A stretch of DNA of 34,066 nt from CAYOVG01 sp964407285 (lineage in GTDB: Bacteria; Desulfobacterota; Syntrophobacteria; Syntrophobacterales; Syntrophobacteraceae), in contig CAYOVG010000026.1 in NCBI GenBank assembly GCA_964407285.1, forward strand, positions 1 to 34,066. The letters are read 5' to 3'. This document shows positions 1 to 7,993 of the stretch, piece by piece (the first letter of the stretch is position 1; every line of letters starts with the position of its first letter). The translations under genes were made by a program, and so were the position numbers. The notes under the pieces were generated by a model that saw only the letters and a list, made by a program, of their open reading frames with translations, made no database searches and was not told the origin of the DNA.

Positions 1-83
1 GTCATGCCCAACCATAGCATGAGTGGGATCTATGGGCAACAGTCTTCTCCGGTGGAGTTCGTCCCGATACCCCCACTTAATAC

Positions 84-112
84 TTTACAAATTAAATAAC
101 ATGCGTTAGATT
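84..112 (+). promoter_or_regulatory. Candidate sigma-70 promoter of the dksA-like gene
   Basis: TTTACA at 84-89 and TAGATT at 107-112 are separated by 17 bases in an AT-rich stretch directly before the DksA-family gene. The -35 matches the consensus well and the -10 matches 4 of 6 bases. The inferred transcript start is near 119, about 30 bases before the start codon. This is motif matching by eye only. Confidence 0.4.
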
Positions 113-148
113 ATAGAGCTTTAAATAATAGACGCGAGGGGGACAGCT

Positions 149-511
149 ATGGACGAAAAACAGATTGCTCATTTCAAGAAGTTGTTGCTCGCACGCCTCG
201 AGGAACTCCTCAATGAAGCGGAAAAAACGGTCGCCGGCATGACGGACGCGGAAGAAAGCTTCCCCGATCCGACGGACCGCGCAACTTTGGAATCGGACCG
301 CAACTTCACACTTCGAATCAGGGACAGGGAGCGCAAGCTCATCAGCAAGATCCGGGAAGCCCTGCAGCGCATTGAAGACGGGACTTTCGGCGTATGCGAG
401 TCCTGCGGAGACGACATCGGAGATGAACGCCTTACCGCCCGGCCGATGACCACGCTTTGCATCGACTGCAAACGCAGAGAGGAAGCGTCGGAGCGGGCGC
501 GAGGAGAATGA
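149..511 (+). CDS. dksA: DksA/TraR family RNA polymerase-binding zinc-finger regulator
   Basis: A 120-residue protein of the usual short DksA length. Residues 1-75 are strongly helical and charged, as in the coiled coil that enters the RNA polymerase secondary channel. An acidic segment at residues 39-45 (PDPTDRA) corresponds to the coiled-coil tip. The C-terminal zinc finger has C83-x2-C86 and C104-x2-C107. DksA proteins work with ppGpp to reset transcription of ribosomal and amino-acid genes. The start is supported by GAGGGGG seven bases upstream. The gene stands alone, divergent in context from the minus-strand birA that follows. Several DksA paralogues are common in this group, so the symbol marks the family rather than strict orthology. 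Confidence 0.85.
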   Translation: MDEKQIAHFKKLLLARLEELLNEAEKTVAGMTDAEESFPDPTDRATLESDRNFTLRIRDRERKLISKIREALQRIEDGTFGVCESCGDDIGDERLTARPMTTLCIDCKRREEASERARGE

Positions 512-591
512 ACTCAACCGGGATCAGTATCGTACGGAACTCGAGACGGTCCGTTGCCGGCGGATAGCGGATATCGCACAGCCACCTGTTA

Positions 592-1617
592 TTACTTGCT
601 ATATGCATCGCCGCTGAAATCCGGTCCTTCCACGCGGGTTATGTCTCCCGCCCAGACGGTCTTTTCATCGCCGTTTTTATCGAGAATCTTCAGCCCCCCT
701 TCCGGGGTGAGCCTGACCGCGCGCCCCGAGATTTCCTCGTCACCCCGGAGGATTTTTACGTCCTTGCCCAGCACGCAGGATGCTTCCTCCAGTTCGGGAA
801 GCATTGCTCCCAGGCCCCGGCGGCGAAATCTCTCGTACTGCTGTTCCAGGTGCAGGAGAAGAGCCGGCAAGGCGTCCCGCCTGCTTACCCGGTCTCCCAA
901 TTCCATGGCCAGAGATGTGGCGGGATAGCGAAGGGGGCCTTCCAGGTCCCGTGGTTCGTGATTCACATTGAGACCGACGCCCACTACCAGAAAGCGGACG
1001 ACTTCCTGGTCCGACTGCATTTCCGCCAGGATCCCCGCCACTTTCCTCCCCCGGACCAGAACGTCGTTTGGCCACTTGAGGGTCGCCGAAATGCCGTAGC
1101 GCGAAGAAAGCGCCTTCACCAGGGCGAGCCCCGCCACCAGGACGCACTGGGGCGCTTCGCGCACGGGTATCGGGTCGAGCAGGAGCATCGACGCATAGAT
1201 CCCGCAACCGGGCGGAGAGACCCACGTGCGCCTGAGACGGCCTCGCCCGGCGGTCTGCTCCTCGGCCACGACGGTACAGCCGTGGGAAGCCCCCTGCACC
1301 GCCAGTTGAAGCGCCTGGTCGTTGGTCGAGCCGATCCGCGGGAAGTGATGGTATTCCCTCCCCAGCCAGGACGTCTCCAGGAGCGGGACAATCTCCTCGG
1401 GCAGCAGCAGGTCCGGAACGCCCGTCAGTCTGTAGCCTTCCCTGGGGTGACTTTCGATCTCGTATCCCCGCGCTTTCAGGTTCCGCACATGTTTCCAGAT
1501 CCCGGTCCGGCTGAGTCCCAACCTTTCCGCCAGTTCCGGCCCCGGTATCACCTCCCCGGCCCTGCTCTTGAGGAGCTGCAGGAGTTCCCATTGGGTTGAT
1601 TCCATGTTCTTCGACAT
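592..1617 (-). CDS. birA: Biotin--[acetyl-CoA-carboxylase] ligase / biotin operon repressor BirA
   Basis: A 341-residue bifunctional BirA. Residues about 5-65 are a winged helix-turn-helix domain (ELAERLGLSRTGIWKHVRNL). It is followed by the BPL/LplA catalytic domain with the signature GRGRLRRTW, which binds biotinyl-AMP, and the KWPNDV motif. A C-terminal SH3-like domain runs to the end. The enzyme activates biotin with ATP and transfers it to a lysine of acetyl-CoA carboxylase or other biotin proteins; the HTH suggests it also represses biotin genes. The frame stays open for 35 more codons upstream, but ATG 1617 has GAGG eight bases before it and puts the HTH at the N-terminus as in homologues. 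No biotin synthesis genes lie nearby. Confidence 0.93.
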   Translation of the reverse strand: MSKNMESTQWELLQLLKSRAGEVIPGPELAERLGLSRTGIWKHVRNLKARGYEIESHPREGYRLTGVPDLLLPEEIVPLLETSWLGREYHHFPRIGSTNDQALQLAVQGASHGCTVVAEEQTAGRGRLRRTWVSPPGCGIYASMLLLDPIPVREAPQCVLVAGLALVKALSSRYGISATLKWPNDVLVRGRKVAGILAEMQSDQEVVRFLVVGVGLNVNHEPRDLEGPLRYPATSLAMELGDRVSRRDALPALLLHLEQQYERFRRRGLGAMLPELEEASCVLGKDVKILRGDEEISGRAVRLTPEGGLKILDKNGDEKTVWAGDITRVEGPDFSGDAYSK

Positions 1618-1870
1618 TCCTTCGGCCTCGGAATAAAAATTGACGGATACCGGATGCCCGGTCGTGGATGCCGGACGATAAGCCCGGCTGTCCAAAGCTT
1701 CCATTCCAGAATTCCTGCCCACGCGAAAGCCCTGTCGCGGCCGGCGGCCGCTCCCGCGAAAAGATCGTGGTCAAGGGAACACGCCCCGGTCACCCCCGCG
1801 AAAGCGGCGGAGACGCGCAAAAGCGAAGCGTCGCTCACCGTTTCCGGAGCGTTAACACAAACTTCCGTGC

Positions 1871-3250
1871 TCAACCGTCTTTTCCGTAGTAGAGGGAGTA
1901 AATCTTCCCGTCATCAACTCCGAGCCGGTACAGGAGCATGGCGAAATGGTTCTGCAGACTCGCCCACAGGACGCCCTTTTTAAGATATCTCCCGGGCGAT
2001 GTGCAGACCACCTCCGGAAGCAGGAGGATCTTTCCGAGCTTTCTCGCCTCTCTCACGAAATCCACATCCTCCATGAGGAACGGCCGCTTGAACCCGCCCG
2101 CCGCCGCAACCGTTTCGCGCCTGCAGAAAAGGCCCTGGTCGCCGTAGGGGAGCTTCAAACAGCGCGTTCGGATATTGGCCCATCGGGCAATGGCGTCCAG
2201 CAACGGCGTGGAGGGGAAGAAGCCCAGGCGGAAACAGCCGAGGCCGGCGTCGGGCGCGGTGTAGAGCTTTCGCACATGGTACGCGAAATGGGGAGGAACG
2301 AGGCTGTCGTCGTGAAGAAACCAGAGCAAATCCCCGTCCGCCTCCCGGACCCCCCTGTTGAGCTGTATGCCTCTACCCCTGGAGGAGTACACACGCCGCG
2401 TATGAGGTCCGATCCACTCAGTGTTTCCAACGTCCGATTGCGGACCTTCGTCCGATTGCGGACCTTCGCCCCCATCGATCATCGTCCCCCGCACCACAAC
2501 GACGCCGTCGCCGGGCCAGAGTCCGGCCTCGAGAGTATCCAGAAGATGCCGGAGCCGGTCCGGAGCGGAAAGCGTGGGGATGATGACCGTCAGTCGCGAT
2601 GTAAACCACGGGTTTTGCCGGATATGCCGATCGAAATCCTCGATACGGTCGATGTCCCGCCTCTTCTGCACAGTCCGCACGAGGAATCCCGCGTCCGCAA
2701 GGAGGTCCCGGGTACGCCGGAACACGTCCCCCATCCCCCAGGTCGTGCATTGGAATACCGGCGGACATGGCCTTTTCAGACCGATCAGGTAGAATCCGCC
2801 GTCGGCCGCCGGGCCGAGGGCCGCATCCGTATCCGCCCGATGGAGGGCGTCGAAAGCTTCCTGCAGGTCCGAAGCTTCCATGTCCGCGATATCGGAACCC
2901 ACCATGACGGCGTTCCGGCATCCCAGCCGCCACACATGGTCGAAACCATTGCCCATCCGGTCTCCCAGATGTTCACCTCGCTGAGGGACCGGTATCCATC
3001 CATCGGGCCGGTTTTCAGGACAGTAGCGAAGGGTCGCCTCCCGTTCCCCAGGCGGAGAAAAGAACACGAAAAGCTCGACCTGTGGGCGAATTCTCTTGAA
3101 ATCGGCGATAATGCCGACCGTGCGGCGGACCAGGCGGATATACACGTCGAGCGCCTCTCGCGCGCCGATACCCTCGGCAAGACGCGTCTTGACCTTACCG
3201 TACTCGGGGCGCCGCATGAAAAGGATCAGCGCCTCGCGTGCGCTCTGCAT
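1871..3250 (-). CDS. Fused DUF2064 transferase and family-2 glycosyltransferase (TIGR04282 + TIGR04283 type)
   Basis: A 459-residue fusion. Residues 1-215 match the DUF2064 / rSAM-selenodomain-associated transferase 1 type (FMRRPEYGKVKTRLA near the start, VGSDIADM at 117-124, GPAADGGFYLIGLK at 146-159), a nucleotidyltransferase-like fold. Residues about 219-459 are a GT-A family-2 glycosyltransferase (TVIIPTL at 221-227, then GDLLWFLHDDS). In many bacteria these are separate adjacent genes. Substrates are unknown; related proteins sit beside radical SAM genes, and some are linked to arsenosugar synthesis. Start ATG 3250 has GGAG six bases upstream; the frame is open 27 codons further. An 18-base tandem duplication inside the glycosyltransferase half codes GPQSDE/GPQSDV, where relatives carry the conserved VDGGSTDGT-type loop. 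Confidence 0.82.
   Translation of the reverse strand: MQSAREALILFMRRPEYGKVKTRLAEGIGAREALDVYIRLVRRTVGIIADFKRIRPQVELFVFFSPPGEREATLRYCPENRPDGWIPVPQRGEHLGDRMGNGFDHVWRLGCRNAVMVGSDIADMEASDLQEAFDALHRADTDAALGPAADGGFYLIGLKRPCPPVFQCTTWGMGDVFRRTRDLLADAGFLVRTVQKRRDIDRIEDFDRHIRQNPWFTSRLTVIIPTLSAPDRLRHLLDTLEAGLWPGDGVVVVRGTMIDGGEGPQSDEGPQSDVGNTEWIGPHTRRVYSSRGRGIQLNRGVREADGDLLWFLHDDSLVPPHFAYHVRKLYTAPDAGLGCFRLGFFPSTPLLDAIARWANIRTRCLKLPYGDQGLFCRRETVAAAGGFKRPFLMEDVDFVREARKLGKILLLPEVVCTSPGRYLKKGVLWASLQNHFAMLLYRLGVDDGKIYSLYYGKDG
2432..2467. repeat. Two exact 18-base tandem repeats inside the glycosyltransferase gene
   Basis: GTCCGATTGCGGACCTTC occurs twice head to tail (2432-2449 and 2450-2467). The unit is a multiple of three, so the frame is kept and six residues are duplicated. 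Each unit contains the dyad GTCCG-ATTG-CGGAC. Confidence 0.9.
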
Positions 3251-3274
3251 GCCTTTCTCCAATCTTGAACCTCG

Positions 3275-3322
3275 AAAAACGCGAAAAGGCCCCTTACCCG
3301 TTTCGCGCCTTTTCGTGTTTTT
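3275..3322 (-). terminator. Rho-independent terminator after the OPT-like transporter gene
   Basis: A 16-base arm (3275-3290) and its near-perfect complement (3307-3322) form a long stem with one wobble and a 16-base loop. Read on the minus strand the distal arm ends in CGCGTTTTTCG. It lies between the stop of the transporter (3350) and the start of the glycosyltransferase (3250). Confidence 0.7.
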
Positions 3323-3349
3323 CATGGTCATGTCTTTCCATTGCCCCGT

Positions 3350-5314
3350 TCAGTACGCAATCCCGCCCAGGGAACGCATGATGAGCGTAGACCCCATGGC
3401 GAGCATCCCCATCAAGCCCATGCCGCACGAAAACCCGGCCAGGAGCACGGGGGCGTACTGCCTCCATTCCATACCGTATCTTTTCGAAAAATAGTATCTT
3501 CCGAGGAGCGCTCCGATGACTTCCAGGAAAATCCCGTGCGGCGTGGATTGCCCGAGCCCCCGTGTTATGCCGTATATCAGGAGCACGGGCAGGTTGAAGG
3601 CGGCAAGCACCCCGTAGGTCGCCGTCCCGATAGCAGTCCCCCATGCGATGTACTCCGGCTTGAGCGCCTGAAAAAAGGGGGAGTTTCCCTCCAGGGTGGC
3701 GCTTTGCAGCAGCAGAGTATTGAGGGCCTGCAGATGCCAGAGTTCCTGGGCATAAGGGTACTGGTTGGACGGAATCGGAGCCAGCCGCCAGATGTACTGC
3801 GAAAACAGGAGGCTCGCCAGCATCACGACCTGAAAGATGAGAAGCTCCGCCTTGATGATGCCTCTAAAACTGGTGCCCGTGAGTTCGATCTCCCTCCACC
3901 GGACGGTGGCTTTCCCGTAATTGTGGTAGGGAATCGGGGCATACCAGATGTCTATTCCCTGATAGCCGAAGTACCTGCTTGCAGCGATGAAGCTCGCCTC
4001 CCGCACCATCGGAAGGTTCACGAACTGGCCCGCAACGCCTTCCATCCTCGCCGAGACATAGGATATGAAAGGGGTGTAGAGAAACCCGTAGGCCACCAGG
4101 AAGATCCACGGAAACCCCGGAACGAGCATCGAGGAGAGGACGATATACCCGGCTGTGGAAAACACGTAAATGGCGATGGCGATCCAGATGTTGAAGTCTC
4201 CGCGCCCCGGAGGAGGCTGGAAGAGTCTATTCAGGCGACGCCGAAACGGCTCCTGGTCCCTCTGGCGAAACCCGGTAATCACCTGGAAGATGCCGATGAG
4301 CGCAATGGCGAGTCCCAGGCCGATGGCGAAGCTCATGTAGAAATCGAAGTTGTTGGCGAAGACGGTATCGACGGTGCTCATCCCCTTGTGCCAGCGATGC
4401 AGTATGCCGTGGTGGTAGAGGATGGGGTTGGCGATGAACGTCACGAGTAAGCCTATCGCCCCTCCTATGACCGCCCAGAAGGGCAGCACCATGCCTATGA
4501 ACAGGAGTCCCAGGTCGAACTGAATTCCCGTGGCGACGGCCGGCAGGAAGTCCTCTGTGGAACGGGTGAGGTCCACCCAGGGAATGGGAAAAATCCTCAA
4601 GGGTTCGGAAAGGAGCACGCCGGACGCCGCGGGCAGGAGCACATAGAATGCGCCGAACACCAGTCCGATCATCCCGCCGATGGCGAAAACCCTCCATTTC
4701 CAGCCGGTTTCGTTCTTCCGGGTCGATTCGGCGAGCGCCATGTTCCCCAGCGCCCCGACGGGAGCCATGGGAAACGGCAGCCTCTCCACGTCGGAGGTGA
4801 ACCGGTAGAGGGCATACCCGAGGCCGAAGTGGTCCACGGCCTGAATGAGTTCGAAGCCGACGAGAACGAGGATGGGTATGAGCCAGTCCCTGTGGAAGAA
4901 CGTCCTTTCGATCAGGGAGCCCGATGCCGGTTGGGGAGCTACCCAGGCGGGGATGAAGCCGGTGAGCCCGAGCATCTGCGCGGCTTCGGACTGGACCAGG
5001 TACTGGTTCCAGAGGAGCCCGGAAAAGGGCGAGGCCATCGCCGCCCCCGCCATGTAGTACAGGACGAAGATCTCCTGTTGCTTCATTTGCGTGTAGGCGC
5101 GTTTGGCGATTTCGGCGAAGAGAATGATGGTCACCCAACGTGCGGCCGGTCCCACCCCGGTACCGACAACGAGCCCCAGGTACATCGAGCCGGGCATCAT
5201 CAGAAAACCGATAAAAACCGCTCCGATTATCGATTTCCAGCCGAACCCGTCCTCGAAATGTTCGGGGGGCTTCAGGAGGTCCCTATACTCGCCGAGCTCT
5301 TTGTCGTCGTACAT
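3350..5314 (-). CDS. OPT-like polytopic membrane protein (DUF6785/DUF6784 type), putative transporter
   Basis: A 654-residue integral membrane protein with roughly a dozen or more hydrophobic segments. The N-terminal cytoplasmic stretch (about 35 residues) is followed by GFLMMPGSMYLGLVVG, which resembles the first helices of the oligopeptide transporter (OPT) superfamily, as does the FPMAPVGALGNMALAES segment. Long soluble loops with many aromatic residues separate the helix groups. OPT proteins move peptides or metal-chelate complexes across the inner membrane; the substrate here cannot be read. The small lipoprotein gene sits immediately upstream with no gap on the same strand, so the two are probably co-transcribed. 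The family name is from memory of sequence style, not from a search. Confidence 0.65.
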   Translation of the reverse strand: MYDDKELGEYRDLLKPPEHFEDGFGWKSIIGAVFIGFLMMPGSMYLGLVVGTGVGPAARWVTIILFAEIAKRAYTQMKQQEIFVLYYMAGAAMASPFSGLLWNQYLVQSEAAQMLGLTGFIPAWVAPQPASGSLIERTFFHRDWLIPILVLVGFELIQAVDHFGLGYALYRFTSDVERLPFPMAPVGALGNMALAESTRKNETGWKWRVFAIGGMIGLVFGAFYVLLPAASGVLLSEPLRIFPIPWVDLTRSTEDFLPAVATGIQFDLGLLFIGMVLPFWAVIGGAIGLLVTFIANPILYHHGILHRWHKGMSTVDTVFANNFDFYMSFAIGLGLAIALIGIFQVITGFRQRDQEPFRRRLNRLFQPPPGRGDFNIWIAIAIYVFSTAGYIVLSSMLVPGFPWIFLVAYGFLYTPFISYVSARMEGVAGQFVNLPMVREASFIAASRYFGYQGIDIWYAPIPYHNYGKATVRWREIELTGTSFRGIIKAELLIFQVVMLASLLFSQYIWRLAPIPSNQYPYAQELWHLQALNTLLLQSATLEGNSPFFQALKPEYIAWGTAIGTATYGVLAAFNLPVLLIYGITRGLGQSTPHGIFLEVIGALLGRYYFSKRYGMEWRQYAPVLLAGFSCGMGLMGMLAMGSTLIMRSLGGIAY

Positions 5315-5315
5315 G

Positions 5316-5537
5316 CTACTGGATATCCTCGCCGTCGCGTTTCAAAGCCCTCTCCCTTTCCATTTTGTAGCGATCGTACGTTATCGTATCTTCCGCGGCG
5401 GGCGGCCCTTTCCTCTCGGGATCTTCCAGCTCGGCCCGGTTTCTCAAACCGTCGTAGATATTCCGATAGAATTCATCCTTCGAACAACCGGATATGGCCA
5501 CAAGTACAACGCAGACAAGAAAAGACTTCAGCAGCAT
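5316..5537 (-). CDS. Small predicted lipoprotein
   Basis: A 73-residue protein that begins with a lipoprotein signal: charged start (MLLKSF), hydrophobic core (LVCVVLVAI) and lipobox I-S-G-C at residues 15-18, then a short hydrophilic charged tail. The mature part has no recognised fold and ends in a run of charged residues. Start ATG 5537 has GGAG eight bases upstream; an in-frame ATG 12 codons further up lacks a signal-peptide arrangement. The stop is followed after one base by the start of the OPT-like transporter, which suggests translational coupling and an accessory role for that transporter. Confidence 0.7.
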   Translation of the reverse strand: MLLKSFLVCVVLVAISGCSKDEFYRNIYDGLRNRAELEDPERKGPPAAEDTITYDRYKMERERALKRDGEDIQ

Positions 5538-5684
5538 ACAATCACTCCTTCGACAGCGCCGGTCAAGCGGCAACGATCAACACACGCATCCTCGCGACCC
5601 GGGAGGGCGATCGGCGGACCAATCGGACATCCTGCGGCAAGGACCCGCCGATGCTTGTACGACATATAACTTATTACGAAGTGC

Positions 5685-5713
5685 TTGACAAAGGCTTCTG
5701 TTTCTGCGATAGG
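5685..5713 (+). promoter_or_regulatory. Candidate promoter before the pab operon
   Basis: A perfect TTGACA lies at 5685-5690, but the base set 17 bases on (GATAGG) is a poor -10. Alternatively TATAAC at 5665-5670 is a good -10 without a clear -35. Only the second option would include the whole leader hairpin system (5693-5775) in the transcript. Which one is used cannot be decided from sequence. Confidence 0.3.
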
Positions 5714-5775
5714 AGGGGCGGGTTATGTCAGGCGGAAGCCATCCAGACCTTGAGGTCGGGGTGGCTTTTTTGTTT
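5693..5775 (+). promoter_or_regulatory. Candidate transcription attenuator in the pab operon leader
   Basis: A terminator hairpin has arms 5737-5749 and 5754-5766 (13 positions, one A-G mismatch), tetraloop TTGA, and a following TTTTTTG tract. It lies before the pabA start at 5788. An upstream segment GGCTTCTG (5693-5700) can pair over 8 positions with CGGAAGCC (5733-5740). That overlaps the terminator's 5' arm, so the two structures are mutually exclusive. A strong Shine-Dalgarno (AGGAGG, 5711-5716) and ATG (5725) sit in the loop between them. This ATG is in frame with pabA, and ribosomes starting there would run through the terminator stem. No tryptophan codons occur, so a classical trp-type leader is not supported. 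The ligand or signal is unknown. Confidence 0.5.
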
Positions 5776-5787
5776 GGAGGAGACGCG

Positions 5788-6393
5788 ATGCAGCTTGTAA
5801 TGATCGACAATTACGACTCTTTTACCTATAATCTGGTGCAGCTCTTTTATGAATTCGACCTGGACGTCAGGGTGTTCCGGCACGATGAGATCACGCTCGA
5901 CGCCATTGACGCAATGAATCCCGGTTGGATATGCATATCCCCCGGCCCCAAGGACCCGGCTCATGCGGGGATCAGCAAGGACGTGGTGGAGAGGTTCGGC
6001 CCTCGCGTTCCGATCCTGGGGGTGTGCCTCGGGATGCAGGTGATCAACGAAGTCTTCGGAGGCAGGACGCTCAAGGCCCCCGTTCCCATGCATGGGAAGC
6101 GTTGCGCCGTCCACCACTCGGGTGAGAGCATTTTCGACGGCATCCCCTCCCCTTTCCAGGTCGCCCGCTACCACTCGCTGTGCATCGACATCCGGTCGCC
6201 GCTGCTGTCGCCCCTGGCGCATGCCGGGGACGGCGTCGTCATGGGCATACGGCATCGTTCCTGGCCTCTTTGCGGAGTGCAGTTCCACCCGGAGTCCTTC
6301 ATGAGCGAGTACGGGTACAGGCTTGTGGAGAATTTCCTGGCTCTGAACCGGGAATTTCGAATTACGGAAAGTCGTGAGTTCAGTATGTGTTGA
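5788..6393 (+). CDS. pabA: Aminodeoxychorismate synthase glutamine amidotransferase subunit (PabA/TrpG family)
   Basis: A 201-residue class I glutamine amidotransferase. The opening MIDNYDSFTYNLVQ is the family signature. The catalytic triad is visible: C80 in the nucleophile elbow (GVCLGMQ), H168 and E170 in FHPES. It hydrolyses glutamine and passes ammonia to the chorismate-binding partner. The family cannot be split into PabA and TrpG by sequence alone, but the next genes are pabB-like and pabC, so a p-aminobenzoate role is favoured. Start ATG 5788 has GGAGG seven bases upstream; an in-frame ATG at 5725, also with a strong SD, would add 21 residues across the leader hairpin. The 3' end overlaps pabB by 20 bases if the GTG start is used. 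Confidence 0.9.
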   Translation: MQLVMIDNYDSFTYNLVQLFYEFDLDVRVFRHDEITLDAIDAMNPGWICISPGPKDPAHAGISKDVVERFGPRVPILGVCLGMQVINEVFGGRTLKAPVPMHGKRCAVHHSGESIFDGIPSPFQVARYHSLCIDIRSPLLSPLAHAGDGVVMGIRHRSWPLCGVQFHPESFMSEYGYRLVENFLALNREFRITESREFSMC

Positions 6394-7993
6394 TGATTGG
6401 GGACTTTCAGCATTGACGAAAATATCGGTTAGAACGGCAAGGCACCTTCGCATCGAACACGGCGTGGACGATGCGGGATTTCTTAAATACGCGCGCGCGT
6501 ACGGCGCAAATCCCGGCACCGTAGTGCTCCTGAGCGGTGGAGATCTCGATTGCAGCCGCTATTCGATCATCGGGTGCAACCCTTTCATGACGTTTACGAG
6601 CAAGGGTGATTCCTACGAAATCCATTTTCCAGGCGGGTCCCGGCGCGGTACGGGAGACCCTCTCGCCGCCCTGGATGACCTGTTCGACGCGGTGCGCCCC
6701 GACTTCTCCATGATCGTCCGTCCATTCTCGGGGGGGGCAATGGGTTATTTCGCGTACGACCTCAAGAACGTGATCGAACGACTGCCTCAGACCGTCCTGG
6801 ACGACCACCACCTGCCGGACATCTATCTCACATGGCCGCGCAGGATTTATGTCCACGACCGCCGGACGGGAAGTCTCGATTGCATGGAACTGATCTGCGA
6901 AGAGACCGACGGGTGGACGGAAGGAGCAGCAAACGGGAGGACGGGAGAACCGAAAGACGGGTGGACGGGGAGACTGGAAGATGTCTCTTCTTCCATTTAC
7001 GTCGCTCTCTGCGCAGAGGCGGGGGCCAAAGACGCGAAGGAAAGGGAGCGTATTCCCGGCGTAATCCCCGGAGTGGGGACGAATGGAATCGATACGGTGG
7101 TTTCCGCCCCCCCCCGGTCCGTCCCCATGCGGGTGGGAGCGCTCGAGAGCAATTTCGCCCACGAAGCCTATCTCGACGCCGTCCGCAAGATCCGGCGCTA
7201 CATCCGCCAGGGAGACGTGTACCAGGTCAATCTCTCCCAGCGCTTCGAGTTCCCGTTCCAGGGGGACCCGTTCGTGCTGTGGGAATCCCTGTTCGCACTC
7301 AATCCGGCCCCCTTCTACTCCTTCATCCATGCGGGCGACCACCAGGTGCTGTCCACATCCATGGAGCGGTTCCTGTTCAGGGACGGGACCACTATCGAGA
7401 CCCGTCCCATCAAGGGCACCAGGAAGCGGGGAGAAACCCCGATGGAAGACCGGACGCTCAGGGAAGACCTGCTGGGGAGCCCGAAGGACGACGCGGAGTT
7501 GTCCATGATCGTCGATCTCCTCCGAAACGACCTCGGACGGGTCTGCCGCCCGCGAAGCATAAAAGTCGCCGAACACAAGCGCATCGAAGCCTACCGGAAC
7601 GTCTACCACCTCATCTCCATCGTAACCGGTGAACTCGATCCCGAGGTGACTCACGGCGAAATTCTTCGCGCCACCTTCCCCGGCGGCTCCATCACGGGAT
7701 GTCCGAAGATCCGCGCCATGGAGGTCATCGACGAACTCGAACCGCACGCGCGGCACATTTACACCGGGTCTATCGGCTACCTGGGCTGGCACGGCAACCT
7801 GGACCTGAACATCGCCATCAGGACCGCGCTCGTGCACGGAGAAAGATGCTGCTGGTCGGTGGGCGGCGCAGTGGTGTATGATTCCCGTGAAGAAGACGAA
7901 TACCAGGAGACGCTGCACAAGGGGCGCACCATGTTCGAAGTCATCGAAAAGCTGGGAGAAGGCCGGGAAGAAGGCGGGAAGGAAAACCAATGA
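6374..7993 (+). CDS. pabB: Aminodeoxychorismate synthase component I (PabB)
   Basis: A 539-residue chorismate-binding enzyme. The N-terminal domain ends near residue 175, and the catalytic domain spans about 260-530. The motif RPIKGTR has its lysine at 347: in PabB this Lys attacks chorismate C2, while anthranilate synthase has a different residue here, so the product should be 4-amino-4-deoxychorismate. FPGGSITGCPK and the terminal GxG-rich segments are also present. No start with a strong SD is seen; GTG 6374 overlaps pabA and TTG 6413 is the alternative. Residues about 179-250 are a low-complexity linker with repeated DGWT, placed between the two domains and absent from typical PabB. The gene overlaps pabC by ATGA. 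Confidence 0.9.
   Translation: MSSVCVDDWGLSALTKISVRTARHLRIEHGVDDAGFLKYARAYGANPGTVVLLSGGDLDCSRYSIIGCNPFMTFTSKGDSYEIHFPGGSRRGTGDPLAALDDLFDAVRPDFSMIVRPFSGGAMGYFAYDLKNVIERLPQTVLDDHHLPDIYLTWPRRIYVHDRRTGSLDCMELICEETDGWTEGAANGRTGEPKDGWTGRLEDVSSSIYVALCAEAGAKDAKERERIPGVIPGVGTNGIDTVVSAPPRSVPMRVGALESNFAHEAYLDAVRKIRRYIRQGDVYQVNLSQRFEFPFQGDPFVLWESLFALNPAPFYSFIHAGDHQVLSTSMERFLFRDGTTIETRPIKGTRKRGETPMEDRTLREDLLGSPKDDAELSMIVDLLRNDLGRVCRPRSIKVAEHKRIEAYRNVYHLISIVTGELDPEVTHGEILRATFPGGSITGCPKIRAMEVIDELEPHARHIYTGSIGYLGWHGNLDLNIAIRTALVHGERCCWSVGGAVVYDSREEDEYQETLHKGRTMFEVIEKLGEGREEGGKENQ
6908..6968. repeat. G-rich degenerate repeats in the pabB linker
   Basis: GACGGGTGGACGG occurs at 6908-6920 and again exactly at 6956-6968, with related GGGAGGACGGGA between them. 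The tract is purine-rich and has several GGG runs with spacing that could fold as a G-quadruplex. The reading frame stays open through it. Confidence 0.75.

Noticed and set aside
1..45. Terminator of an upstream gene (CCATAG/CTATGG dyad)
   Set aside because: The stem has only six pairs and no T-tract, and the upstream gene is not in the window.
5725..5767. Possible small SRP RNA or known riboswitch in the pabA leader
   Set aside because: TGTCAGGCGGAAG resembles part of the SRP RNA tip but the rest of the conserved loop is missing. No THF, SAM, ZTP or fluoride core was recognised. The terminator reading is better supported.
6407..7990. A 527-codon minus-strand frame
   Set aside because: It is antisense to pabB, which has clear catalytic motifs.
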